Positions 1 to 10,418 of a DNA stretch of 64,000 nucleotides are shown one piece after another. The notes beneath the pieces were generated by a model, which had not been told where the DNA came from, did no database searches, and saw only the letters and a list, made by a program, of their open reading frames with translations. The stretch covers positions 90,434,371 to 90,498,370 of the forward strand of contig CM050449.1 of NCBI GenBank assembly GCA_027563935.2, read 5' to 3'. Made by a program: the position numbers and the translations under genes. The first letter of the stretch is position 1, and every line of letters starts with the position of its first letter. Source of the stretch: Costus lasius. Lineage: Eukaryota; Streptophyta; Magnoliopsida; Zingiberales; Costaceae.

Positions 1-702
1 TGGTTAAAGTAAATATAAAAAAGCTAAAACTTTTCAATACCTTCCATATTTCTAGAGGGTTGTAGTTCATAAGAGTTTTCTAGAAGATTACATAATTATA
101 CAAAATTATTTGTCTTCATTCTCATCATCCTTTTACACCTTTCTATGTGCCCATATAATATTTTTGTCATCCATCTCATAGCAGCATATTAAGATGTCAT
201 ACAAGGTGAATCAAAGTAGTTGTTGAATAAACTGATGACCAATATGTCATTTAAAACTTTGATATTTTCACAAGTAAAATATTCACTAATAAAAAAAGAT
301 TTTCTCTAATCATCTACTGAGAATCAACTGGATTAACTGAACCTCACACAGCTCTTAGAATATAGAGAACATATGCATGATGGAACCAAATTTGCAACAA
401 AAAGACTTAACTACACATTTCAGTGTCTTATGAATTATGACGTACGCTAAAGTTTGAATAAACTAACATAAATGGTTCAAGTAATCAATAAACTCAAAAT
501 TAATAGAAGAAAAGAAATTCTGCATGAGTTGCAACAAGATCGCCTGGAGTTATTATATACTAGTCCTGTAATTCGATCTGAAGCTCCGTCACTAGCAATA
601 AGCAACACTTCAACTGTTCCAGAAAAGGGAGAGTACAACCTTCCAGAATACTTGAAATAACTACCAATAATATGTCAAATATAGATTCCTATCGTATAGT
701 TA
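1..702. other. AT-rich spacer, no gene seen
   Basis: I see no domain, RNA gene or repeat boundary that I can support here. The sequence is AT-rich. A short open frame at 472-660 has no recognisable motif and is probably chance. Confidence 0.5.
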
Positions 703-1259
703 TGCTGGGATTTTCTATACTCAACTTGATAAATCCCTAAATGTTTACAAGCACATTAACATATAGATGCAATAAAACTATAATCAACTCACGAAAAAAC
801 AATCAAACAGAAAACACCAATATTTTATGTAGAAAAACCCCCTTAGAAAAGGGTAAAAAACCACGGAAGTGCGATGAAAAATCACATAAAGGAACAACTA
901 TCCCAAAATTAGCTACTATATTCCAAACAGTATCTAGAAGACACCAAGCAAAAATCTAACTGTTGGATATGTAAGAAATTACCCTAGGAGTAGCTATGTA
1001 AAATTTCATGCCAATTAGATAGAGAATGACTCCTATATCATGCCAAAAAAATTCTCAGCCAACTTCTCTTCTAATTTTCTCTCTCCTACCACTGCTCTCA
1101 TCAAAATCGGAGAGAAAACCAATTTTCTCTTCCAATCTTCAATTACCCGCGTTCACATGGGGTTTTTGGTTTTCATTAGAGACTTTTTACAAAAAAAAGT
1201 CTACTTCCTTTTTCTATTTGCAAGTGGGTTCCTGCATGAAGTAGGACCCACATATAACA
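703..1259 (-). mobile_element. 3' LTR of Tork-like copia element K
   Basis: Read on the minus strand, this begins TGTTATATG directly after a purine tract (minus strand of 1260-1275, aagaggggg) that follows the copia RNase H remnant. That is the position of a polypurine tract and 3' LTR. The far end is set by the minus-strand sequence ending TCCCAGCA at 703, a typical copia LTR end. A stretch near 820-870 resembles the transcribed part of Tnt1-type LTRs. The partner LTR is outside the window or lost, so the left boundary is tentative and no target duplication can be tested. Confidence 0.5.
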
Positions 1260-1275
1260 ATTACCCCCTCTTGCA

Positions 1276-2160
1276 TCACGTTGGGATAACCAATCCAACC
1301 ATCTTCTTATAGAACTTAGTCTTCTCCTTTGTTACAACTTTAGTTATCATGTCAGCAGGATTTTTATTAGTGTAGATCTTGTTGAGACTCATCAATTTTG
1401 TGTCTACAACATCCTTGATCTGATGGTATCTGATATTAATGTGCTTTGTCCTATAATGATAAGTGGCATTTTTGCTGAGCTCTATAACACTTTGACAGTC
1501 ACAGAGAATCACACATTTCTCTTGCCTTATATTCAACTCAGTCAAGAAACCTTTCAAACATATTAGTTATTTTCCTGCTTCAGTGGCTATAATATATTCT
1601 ACTTCAGAAGTAGATAGGGGAACACATCTCTATAACTTAGATTACCATGAGACAGCTCCCCTACAAATGTAAATAGATATCCATAAGTAGATTTTCTTCC
1701 AACTAAGTCACCTGCCCGGTCAGCATTAGTAAAAACTTCTAATATAGAAACTGAAGTACTAAAACACAAACATGTTGTTGATGTACCTTTCAAATATCTT
1801 AGGATCAATTTTACTGCTTCCTATAGACTTTTACCTAGATTTGCAAGATATCTACTAACCACTCCAACAACATACGCAATATCTGGCCTAGTACAAATCA
1901 TAGTATATATTAAACTACCAACTACATATGGAATATTCTGTACCTCATTCTTTTCTTTCTCATTTGAGAGGCATTGTACAGAACTCAACTTGAAGTGACT
2001 TACAAGAGGTGTGCTAATTGGTTTTGTTTCCTTCATGTTGAACCTTTCTAGCACCTATTCAACATATCTCTTCTGAGACAACCAAATTCTTTTAGCATTT
2101 CTATCACGTGTGATAGTCATCTCCCATATCTTTCTAGCTTGTCCACAGTCTTTCATATTA
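1276..2160 (-). pseudogene. copia Pol remnant: end of RT plus RNase H (element K)
   Basis: Three minus-strand pieces in different frames follow the order of a Tnt1/Tork-type Pol C-terminus. 2158-1821 has the motifs VLERFNMKETKPISTP and CTRPDIAYVVGVVSR, the RT-RNase H connection. 1808-1599 has LRYLKGTS followed by a degenerate ADRAGD and RKSTYGY, the RNase H start. 1557-1276 has CDCQSVIELSKN and the HINIRYHQIKD and NPADMITK motifs of the RNase H end. Stops and frameshifts separate the pieces and the catalytic RT core is missing, cut off near 2160. It is a dead fragment; its family assignment is by motif recognition only. Confidence 0.85.
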
Positions 2161-2911
2161 AAGTAGTTATTGAGCTATTTCTTTCAATATACATCTACAT
2201 ACATATAAAATACTATACATATCTCCACATTTGATAATTACATACTCAAATAATATAACTTCACATTGTCATAAAATATATAACACAAATAGTATTTTTT
2301 TTTCTACATTTATGATGTATGATACTTGCATTAATACTTGTTATCATATCAATATCCAATAGCAATACATACTCGATACATACATGCATACATACTTATA
2401 TACTATAAGCACCGACATAGTAATAAAAGAGATAATAGGAATGTTAAACACTCATGCTTAACAACAACATGCATAGTATATTAAAAGCCTATAATGGAAG
2501 CGAAGATGGAATTGCTTATCTACCATAGCATGTATTCGATGGTGTTATCCATGAGTTGATTGGTTTGTAAGAGCATATAAAAATATAACTTGTGCTTCCA
2601 AAGCTGCAGGTGGTGGACTAGTATTTGCCTAGTTCCTAAACATTTGCAAAATATCTCTAGTGCCTGAACATATGGATAATGCCTCTGAATGCAATGTCAC
2701 CAATCATCAAAGGGAAAATGATAGATTGTGCCTCCATCATTGCACATAGCATCCATTAAACTTTTTTCATCATGATGAAGCACATTTTATTATTTGCCTT
2801 TATATTATTAAAAAATTTAATATAAATAGCTTAATAAATACATCAAACTATTGCATGAAACATCCCTATAACAATAGATTAATAAGAATATCTTAACTAT
2901 AACAATGTGAA
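2161..2911. other. AT-rich spacer
   Basis: No gene or element end is recognised. There is an imprecise run of tacata/catg repeats near 2360-2400. Confidence 0.5.
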
Positions 2912-2983
2912 GGTCCCATGGGCTAGTGGTTAGGACATTGGACTTTGAATCCAATAACCTGAGTTCAAATCTCGATGGGACCT
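2912..2983 (+). tRNA. tRNA-Gln(UUG), possibly decaying
   Basis: The 72-nt sequence folds as a cloverleaf. The acceptor stem GGTCCCA/TGGGACC pairs perfectly. The anticodon stem TTGGA/TCCAA pairs perfectly around loop CTTTGAA, giving anticodon TTG. The T loop is TTCAAAT. Length and the TAGTGG D-loop match plant nuclear tRNA-Gln as I know it, and GTTCAAATC fits the B-box consensus. Signs of decay: the D stem has a central G-A mismatch, the T stem has one mismatch and one G-T pair, and no run of four T follows until about 3053. It could be a working gene, a pseudogene, or the head of a tRNA-derived repeat, since repeat Y starts just downstream. Confidence 0.65.
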
Positions 2984-3039
2984 TAATGTAAACAATACTT
3001 GAGTTTAAATTGTTTGTATGTATAAGTGCTTTCTTTATT

Positions 3040-3334
3040 TCACCATAATGGGATTGTTTTGTAGTATGAGCAGGGGTGTAACATATTTGGAATTAGAATG
3101 AGGTTCTAGGCTTGTGAAGTCTGAATGACAAGGATTAGGTTTTTGACCATAAATGTTAACATATGTTGATGGAATGTCAGTCTGAATTCTCATGGAATGT
3201 TTTCACAATCAGTTTGCTTTGTTTAAATGTGATGCAAATTGACATGTATCAAATATAGAAATTTGATTAATGTAAAAGGAACTTGATATTTACTTGAAAA
3301 GTGAAATTATTGAATCAAATGAAGCTTGTCATGT
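3040..3334 (+). repeat. dispersed repeat Y, copy 1 (gypsy LTR end, PBS and leader?)
   Basis: This stretch matches 63490-63830 read on the minus strand and, in its last part, 19988-20080. The junction GGGTGTAACA followed by a degenerate TTTGGTAT...GAG, best preserved in copy 3, looks like an LTR end plus a decayed initiator-Met primer-binding site and leader. I therefore infer an old gypsy-type element. Copy 1 stops abruptly at 3334 where a hAT-like end begins. Confidence 0.55.
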
Positions 3335-3660
3335 AGGGGTGAGTAAACAGTACCGGTACCGAAATACCGTACTCAATTTTTTCATACTTCGGTATTACAA
3401 TTCCGATATTTCGGTACCGATATTTTGGTATTTTGGTATTTTGGTACCGATACCGAAATTTTATTCGAGAGTATGGTACCGGTATCGGTACCTAAAAACT
3501 GATTTGGGAAAATCCTAAACTTCTGAATATTTATATATTATTTAATTAAAAATATTATTTATTAAATAGTAAGTCAAAAGTCGAAAGTACCCAAACTCCC
3601 GGACACCCGAACTCCACTTACCTATTACCAAAGTACCGAAAGACGTAAGTCAGAAGTCAG
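3334..3660 (+). mobile_element. hAT-like terminus with subterminal GGTACCG repeats
   Basis: It starts TAGGGGTG, like terminal inverted repeats of plant hAT/Ac-type elements. This is followed by many copies of GGTACCG, CGGTA and close variants between 3352 and 3495, the subterminal repeat style of that family. The start coincides with the break in repeat Y. I did not find the opposite CACCCCTA end, so the element is truncated or its other end is unrecognisable. The right limit is arbitrary. Confidence 0.45.
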
Positions 3661-3900
3661 AACCACTTACCTGGTTCGGGATTTCGGTGACCCCTGTTTT
3701 GATCCAAGCTCTGATTCGCCGCTGATACTCCATCAGACGGCGTCAAACTCCTACCATGAGTCCTCCTCAACATAGAAAAGCTACACCCATAGCTGATTGA
3801 GTGGAGGAGCAGCGAGCGGCTAGTGGTAACAAACCCTAGTTTTTGCTCGCCGCCGCCGTTGACGAGAGAGACGAAGGAAAACATTGGATGGATGAAATTC
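3661..3900. other. GC-richer stretch, possible captured or internal hAT sequence
   Basis: A local GC-rich patch with gccgccgccg and an 81-codon minus-strand open frame of no recognised family. It may be internal sequence of the hAT-like element or a captured gene piece. No further claim is possible. Confidence 0.25.
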
Positions 3901-4314
3901 ATTCAAACAAAATCAATGATCCAGGTTCAAAACAAAATCAACGATCGAGATTACTTCAAAGTTAATGGACGATTCAGATCAATCCGATTTAAAAATTAAA
4001 ATATAATGGCCCAGATCTGTTTGCATTAAATCCAACGGTCTCGATCTTAAGCAAAATTGGATGATCCAGATCAATTCAAACTTAATCGGATGATTTAGAT
4101 CATTCCGATTCAACTGTCTAGATCTGTTCAATTTAAATCCAACGGTCTCGATCTTAATCAAATTTAAGGGCCCAGATTACTTCAAACAAAATCGGAGGGT
4201 TGAGATCAATATGAAATAATAAATTAAATCCAACGGTTGAGATTTGTCCATTTCACATCGACGGTTCAGATTCAAATCTAGTAGATGGTTCAAATCCTAA
4301 TATAAAATTAATGA
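3901..4314. repeat. degenerate repeats with ATCCAACGGTCTCGAT motif
   Basis: The phrase atccaacggtctcgatctta occurs near 4030 and 4138 about 108 bp apart, with related phrases (ccgattcaac, gatccagatca, atccaacggttgaga) around them. This looks like an old, strongly diverged tandem array that leads into the clearer array that follows. Confidence 0.5.
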
Positions 4315-4900
4315 ATGGCTAAAAATAATCAGAGTATATCTCGGTTAATCGATTGACTTTTGACATGATCAAGGTGTCGATCCATATCAAATCGAACTTG
4401 ATCTTTCCAAATATGATATCAGATCTTCGCTTCGAGACTTGAATTGATACAATCTATAAATTATAATGAATGGTCATGATGAATCAGATCTAAAATTAAA
4501 TCAATGGCTGAAATTGATCTAAGCATATCTAGGTCAATCGGTTGACTTTTAATATGATCAAGGAGTTGATACCTATAAAATCGAAATTGATCTTTCCAGA
4601 TATGATATCGGATCTTCGATCTGAGACTTGAATTGAAGCAAATATGCAAATCTAAATGAAATGACATGATGAGTTTGATCTAAATATGAAATCAATGGCT
4701 GAAATTGATCTGATCATATCTAGGTCAATAGGTTGACTTTTGACATTGTTAAGGTGTCGATCCCTACTAAATTGAACCCGATCTTTCCAAATATGATATT
4801 GGATTTTTGATCTGAATGCTAGATTGAAGCAAATCTATGAATTTAAATCAACGGACAAGAGAAGATTAAATATTTGATGGCTAAGGATAATCTGAGCCAA
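4315..4900 (+). repeat. tandem repeat, about 182-191 bp unit, three copies
   Basis: Units begin with ATGGCT at 4315, 4504, 4695 and (partial) 4877, giving periods of 189, 191 and 182 bp. Each unit carries tatctaggtcaat.ggttgac, then a ggtgtcgatcc-like phrase, then gatctttccaaatatgatat. Divergence between units is considerable, so the array is not recent. Confidence 0.8.
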
Positions 4901-4984
4901 TTGAAATTGAAATAGTCAACAAGCCATCAAAGTCGGATATCTTTCAAAATTAAATATCCAATAAGCCATCAAAGCTGAATAAAT

Positions 4985-5218
4985 AATTTCTTAATATTTA
5001 TAATAAAATATTTTTTTTGAGGTGCGTACGTCGATGTTTACCATTGGGCCATAACTCCTCAATATGATGTTGTGTTTGTTAAGACTAAAATATCCAATAA
5101 GCTGTTAAGGCTAGATATCTTATCCACCAAGCTGTCAAAGCCGGATTTCTTTACCCAACAAGCCATTGAGGCCGGGTGTCCTTCAAATTGAATATCCAAC
5201 AAACCGTCATGGCCAGAT
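4985..5218 (+). repeat. element X copy 1: left flank and start of 73-bp array
   Basis: The phrase gaggtgcgta (5020) followed by ggccataactcctcaat matches 22585-22630, the left flank of another tandem array. After it come diverged units of ccaacaagccgt..aaggccggatatctt. The array is cut at 5218 by the solo copia LTR L and resumes at 19224. The last five bases, CAGAT, are the target duplication. Confidence 0.7.
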
Positions 5219-5945
5219 TGTTGGGAAACCCCGGGGATATTTTACAATTTTTCACAGAGATTACATTTGCACAATGGAAGAATATCCCCGAAACAGGCCG
5301 GTCCCAAAAACCCAGTGCAGATCGTCATGCGAGGGGGTCAACACGATGTGATAGTAAATACCTTTAGCAAGCACGAATGTCGATGTCGAGACAAGCGCCC
5401 AAGTGTTCGCCCTTTGCAGTCTCACACGCACGGATGCCTCCAGCTCTCTTCTTCCTCGCCCGGTGCTAGCCTCGGGAAGAAGATCCAAGCCTTAGTCTAC
5501 CTTCTTCAAGCCTTGTGCCACCTCCAAGGAATATGTGCCAATGAAGAAGAAGAGGAGATGAAGAAGCCACCAAGATCTACTCCAACTTGCGCCAAGAGGA
5601 GAAGAGCATAGGATGCTTGCGGCTACAAGAGGAAGAGATGCGCCAAGACCTTATTGCCTTTGCCCCTTCTTTAACTCTCGCATATACTCATGTATATATA
5701 GAGAGGCAAGAGGGGGCAGCAATATTGGGGCGTGGGCGCAATTCCTAGAGAAGGGGGCGACTAGGGTAAAGGGGAGGGAGTATTTATGGTTTAAGGTAAG
5801 GAAAGTCTCCAAGACTTTACCATAAACCTCTCCTAATTATCCATATGCGCCAAGGACATACCAAAGATGTCCTCCAAGCCATATCAGCCTCAAGACTTGC
5901 CTAAGAAGCAAGCATACCATCCAAGGCATCAAGGGGAGGTGCCAA
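5219..5945 (-). mobile_element. solo copia LTR L, 3' part
   Basis: On the minus strand this ends ...GGTTTCCCAACA at 5219 and is homologous to the LTR of copia element E at 36120-38067. It is split by element A, whose target duplication GCCAA (5941-5945) is repeated as GCTAA at 17997. Joining the two parts and removing one duplication gives about 1949 bp, matching the 1948-bp E LTR. The flanks CAGAT (5214-5218) and CAAAT (19224-19228) are a one-mismatch 5-bp target duplication, so this is a solo LTR. A minus-strand TATATATA box lies near 5695. Confidence 0.88.
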
Positions 5946-7491
5946 TGATAGCCCCCACAAATATAGGTAGGCATTTCCCACAAGTACACGGGTCTATCGC
6001 AGTAATAAAATATCGATCCCATAAGGACTAATGGGCAAGTATCCACAAATCTCGAATTTGCTAGCTAGACTACGTCAAAATTGATGAAGTTTAAGATGAT
6101 GAAATAATTAAATGCGCAAAACGTAAATAGAAGAAATCACACGAGAGAATTTTAATGAGGAGATGCATCAGGATATGGGTTCACCACTTTGACTCCTTAC
6201 AGTAGAACAGTTAAACTCTATTGCCAATGTCTTGTCTAGTTCAAGGGACTCCGCTTCCTTGTCACGTAGGTCGCTCCCTCCAATAATTTCGTCCACTCCC
6301 ACGAACTAAATTATCAGTCCAATCCATAGAGTTCTGACATGCGGTCGGACTAGAGTCTCCTCGCAGCATCTAAACTCCTTATAATCCCTCAAGTAAGTAC
6401 AGATCCACAAGCAAGCTTCCCTCCTAGAGATTCTGATTAACAAACCCTACTTGGGGTAATTAAAGGCTCAAATACTCCCTTTCGGGTAGTGTAGGCATAG
6501 CACACCAATGGAGTGGATAAACTCTCAACCAAGTGGGTCTGACGCGCGGTCGGACTGGAGTCTCTCCGCTGCATCTAATTTCCTTATAATCCCACGAGTA
6601 AGTATAGATCTACAAGTGAGTTTTCCTCCTACAGATTCTGATTTACAAACTTTACTAGAGTGATTCAAGGCTCAAGCATGTCCCTCCGGGCAACGCTTAC
6701 ATATAGTCCCATGAGTAAGTACAGATCTACAAGCGAGTTTCCACCTAGAGATGCAGATTTAAAAACCTTACTAGAGTGATTCAAGGCCCTTATCTTTGCG
6801 TGATCCCTTCTGCCGAGCAATCCTCTCTTTTGTGAACGAAGAGGGCTTTTATCTTCCTTTCTCTGTTGGGCTTCTTCTCTTCCCCATGCCCTGCAAAAAC
6901 GTGCTGCCTCCTTTGTCTCTACTTCAGCCGAAAGAAGAATTTTCTGCCAGCCCCCATACTCTGCAAATGTTGACAGCTGACTTTCTCCATGAAATTGTGA
7001 TTTGGTGATCAAATCCACCGCCGAAAGCAGATCCACGCCCTCCTGTGTCAATGGGGAAGAAAGGTCCTTAACGCCCCTGAGCCTTCCTTAGGGTTAGATC
7101 AATGAGATCTGGTGAAAATCGTGATTTCATAATAGGCGGGTGTGAATTTGGTCGTGACCCGGTCCAGATTTCTCAGTTATAGCTTAAGTGCGGAGATGAG
7201 TTACGGGCAAGATTCTCGTCGGGACCCCGTCGAGGTTTCCAACAAAGGCCTTGACGACTACGAAATCTTCTAGTTTGGATCGTCTTGAGTCAGGACGAGC
7301 TCATCTACTGCAAAAGTTCCAGAATCCAACTTCTTTGTGGTCGTTTAGACCTGAAAACGTGAAAATACCAAGCGAGGTGCAGATTCCATAGATGTATCAA
7401 AATAAAGGCAATTAGGAGATTAAAGTCGTAAAATATAGATGATTTCAATAGTAAAATGACATGTAAAACTCTATATAAATCTGTGTCAACA
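5946..7491 (-). repeat. 3' LTR of element A (1546 bp)
   Basis: It matches 15932-17996 end to end but is about 520 bp shorter. The missing part corresponds to roughly 16778-17277 of the other LTR, and the join near 6787 lies at a shared CCCTT-like phrase. Two of the 116-bp sub-repeats are kept. Confidence 0.9.
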
Positions 7492-7561
7492 GAATACCTA
7501 CGATGCATATAGAATAGATATGTATCAAAAGGGGTGAGGGAAGCCTTACTAGAGTGCAGCC

Positions 7562-8825
7562 CTACTTACTGCACTCAGCCGGGTCGTCATCGTCATCGTC
7601 AACCTCCTCGGATGAGTCGGAGATATGGATAGTATTGTCAGCATCCTCATCGTCATCTCGTGGTGGTGGTGGTGCCATGTTGCAGTAGAGAAAGACTTCG
7701 ATCGACTTTACCGTCTCTACCAAGGTCGCGAGCTGCTTCCCTTGTTGAATCTGGTCCTAGCGAAGCAGGTGGAGCATGTCGTCGTAGAAGGTCTTGCGGT
7801 AGTCCTGAGCTGGCCGCCGATAGAGAAGCTCGGGTCGACATCAAGGGGCGCAGTTTGATCCTCTGGTGCTGCCGGTTCCGGATGTAAGGACCAATTGGCG
7901 CTGTCCCTGATATCCGTCCTCGCGGTATTTGGTAAAGGCATGGTAACAGTGGTGTTGGCAAAAGTCATGTGATATATATCTCCTAGCCTGACGATCATCT
8001 TCATTGAAAGTAAGTACTCCAGGTCTAGGCGGTGGCTTCCTACTGCTTCAGGTTGACCATACAGATTGTGTCTAAGGGAGAGAGCTATCATAGTTATCAT
8101 CCCCCAATGCAGAGGACTCCCTTCTACGTATGAGCTACTCTCATAAACTGCCAGGCGAGATGATACCCAGCCTTAATCTGAAAATGGTGCAAGAGTCCCC
8201 ACAGGCATAGCAATTCGGGCTGGCGGACTATCCCATCTCCTACCCTCGCAAAAATTGAATGTGCAAGTAGGCAGTGCGCGTATTTGATGCAAGGATTCGA
8301 GAGGGTAGAAGCTCTCGCGTTTCGGGGTGAGTAGGTGCTCATGGAGGAGATGCAGCGCCAAAAGATATCTTCGTTGAAGTTGGGTGGACCGACTCTGGAG
8401 GAGTATGCAAGGAAGCCAAAAATATCATTAAGATCCACTATGGTGAGGCGGTACTCAATGTTTGCGAGTCGGAAGGTGAGCAGCTTTGGGTCCGTATCAA
8501 GAGCCGAGACCTTGAGTTCAACAGAGCTGAGAAACTCGAGAGTGAACGGGAAATAGGTAGGATGGGCATGCTGCAGAAAGTGTCCCCATCCAAATTGACA
8601 AAAAACCCAAAGAAGATCGTCGAAAATCCCAAGCGCAGCTAATGCAGGTGGGTCTATGTACCTGGAATAGATGATCCGGCGGTTTGAGAGCACCTGGTAC
8701 CTAGCTGCTTGATGGCTGTCACGCATTTGGATCTCTGGCGGTACAGGTTGCTGCTGCGGCGCTACAGGTCGAGGACTGGTAGCTCCAGCTGGGTGCTTTC
8801 CGGTGTTCTTCCGACGGGGCAACAT
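7562..8825 (-). pseudogene. Athila-type downstream ORF (env position)
   Basis: The start at 8825 (MLPRRKNTGK) follows an untranslated leader, and the first 233 residues are open to 8124. Motifs FPFTLEFLSS, FRLANIEYRL, LNDIFGF and TYSPRNARAS resemble the family known as the Athila ORF-1 protein, which sits between integrase and the 3' LTR and has no proven function. A frameshift near 8120-8100 moves the frame to LHWGMITMIALSLRHNL and LDLEYLLSMKMIVRLG. A further shift near 7700 leads to an acidic tail (DDDEDADN... then six D) ending at the TAG at 7562. It is broken, but all its parts are still in order. Confidence 0.7.
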
Positions 8826-10358
8826 GGTCTCTTGAGCAGCGAGGGGAAGACACAGAAAGATCAGTAGCTGAATGAGGCGGAGTTCGCGGAGAGATAAGGA
8901 CTGAGAACTTGGAACGAGAGTTCGCCGAAGGTGATCGGAGAATTAACCGGAGGGTGGGTGGTCGGCGGCGAATGGTGGGGCAGAGCAAGTGGGGTCGGCG
9001 GCTTGTACGGACACAGCCGAAAGATCGGGAACCCTAGCGAATGTTTTGGGGTGGAACTTAAGTGGATGGCTTAACGGGTCGAGATAGCCAGGCGGATCCG
9101 TTAAGCTGCCAAGGTTTAGTGATCACGCCCTAGATTTTCGTCAGGAGCCGGTCATGAAATCCTTGTGGAAGTGTCTACTAGGAAATCCCGGTCGATATTT
9201 TCATCAATACCCAATTGTGATTCTTTCGCAGAATTTTGGTGTAAATTTTCATGGCTATGACTCCAATCACGGGGCAGCCGTGATGCTCTCGTCAAATTTG
9301 TACGTGTTCTGTCTTCTGGAAATCTTGCCTATGATTTTCATCATGACCCACCCATGATTGCTTCTGTGTGGTTGCGCACAAATTTTGTGGCCATGCCTAT
9401 AGTCACGGCATTGCCGTAATGTTCCAGGCGGATAAGTCCTATTTTGCTTCTTCGAAAAATCTTGGTCGCGACTTTTAGCGTTCCCCTGTCCAGATTTCCT
9501 CTTGTAATTCTGTGTTGCTGATTACGGCCGTGGCTTCGGTTACTTTCCTGTCGTAATTTTCTCGGCGAGTTTTCTGATGTTGGACTAACTGAGAATCACG
9601 GTCGAGATTTTTGTTAGTACCCGCCCGAGATTTTGGAAAAACAGGCAGAAAATGCCTCTTTCTACTGCATCAGTTTTGCGATATTCCTGTGTCATTTTAA
9701 ACCAAGTAGAGACATCAATGTCATAGCTAAATAGACAGAAGTATAACAACTAATGCAAGTAGAGAAGGGGCACATCAAGGCCCAAATATCAGTTTCAACT
9801 TCATAAGAATCAATTGGCAATGCCGAAGATAAACAAGATCAGTTTATGGATGTGTATAGGTTTTCAGATTGGAAATGATTAGAAATCAATTGGTGCTGAT
9901 GCAGCGCATCTAGTTTCCTGACAAATCGGATTAATCTTGTTAAATGCTGGTAACATTTGCATCCTTCTTGGTGAGCTGCTACTTGTCGAGGAGCTTCACA
10001 TCTACTTCAATATTGGTGCCCAGCGTTGGTAATTGGAGTTGATGGTCGGCATTCGCATAGTACATGCGCATTCCCTACAAGATCACCATCGGTGTTAGAT
10101 GCCAAAATCATGCATTAGAACAAATTGATACAACAAAGAGATGAAATTCCAACTCATAGTAAAGGAAGTTAAGATATTCTAAGGCTGGATTGATGCGTAC
10201 TAATGTCATCTTGGTACAAAAAAAAAGCATGAAATTACTAAGGGTTTAAGACCTATCATTAGAAGAACTCCTCCAAATATGCAAAGTAAACTAAACTTAC
10301 ACAAACCATGGAAACAAGAAGGAAATATGCTGAAAATAAATTTAACTAGAGTAAGAAG
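8826..10358 (-). other. spacer between integrase and downstream ORF of element A
   Basis: No coding domain is seen. Between about 9120 and 9620 it holds several imperfect palindromes of the type CACGGCATTGCCGTAAT (near 9401-9420), TGATTACGGCCGTGG (near 9518) and CAATCACGGGGCAGCCGTGAT (split; near 9262). The same motif type occurs in other elements in the window. The region may be the leader of the downstream ORF. Confidence 0.6.
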
Positions 10359-10376
10359 CTTGGGTTGCCTCCCAAG
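10359..10376 (-). other. conserved post-integrase hairpin
   Basis: CTTGGG-AGGCAA-CCCAAG on the minus strand is a 6-bp stem with a 6-nt loop just past the end of integrase. The same phrase lies at the same place in element B (46159-46176) and remnant C (61429-61445). Confidence 0.6.
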
Positions 10377-10418
10377 AAGCGCTGATTTAATGGTCCGTCA
10401 GCTTGACCATAGTTAATG

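Noticed and set aside
472..660. 62-residue open frame near the window start
   Set aside because: No recognised motif, promoter or neighbour; length is within chance for the region.
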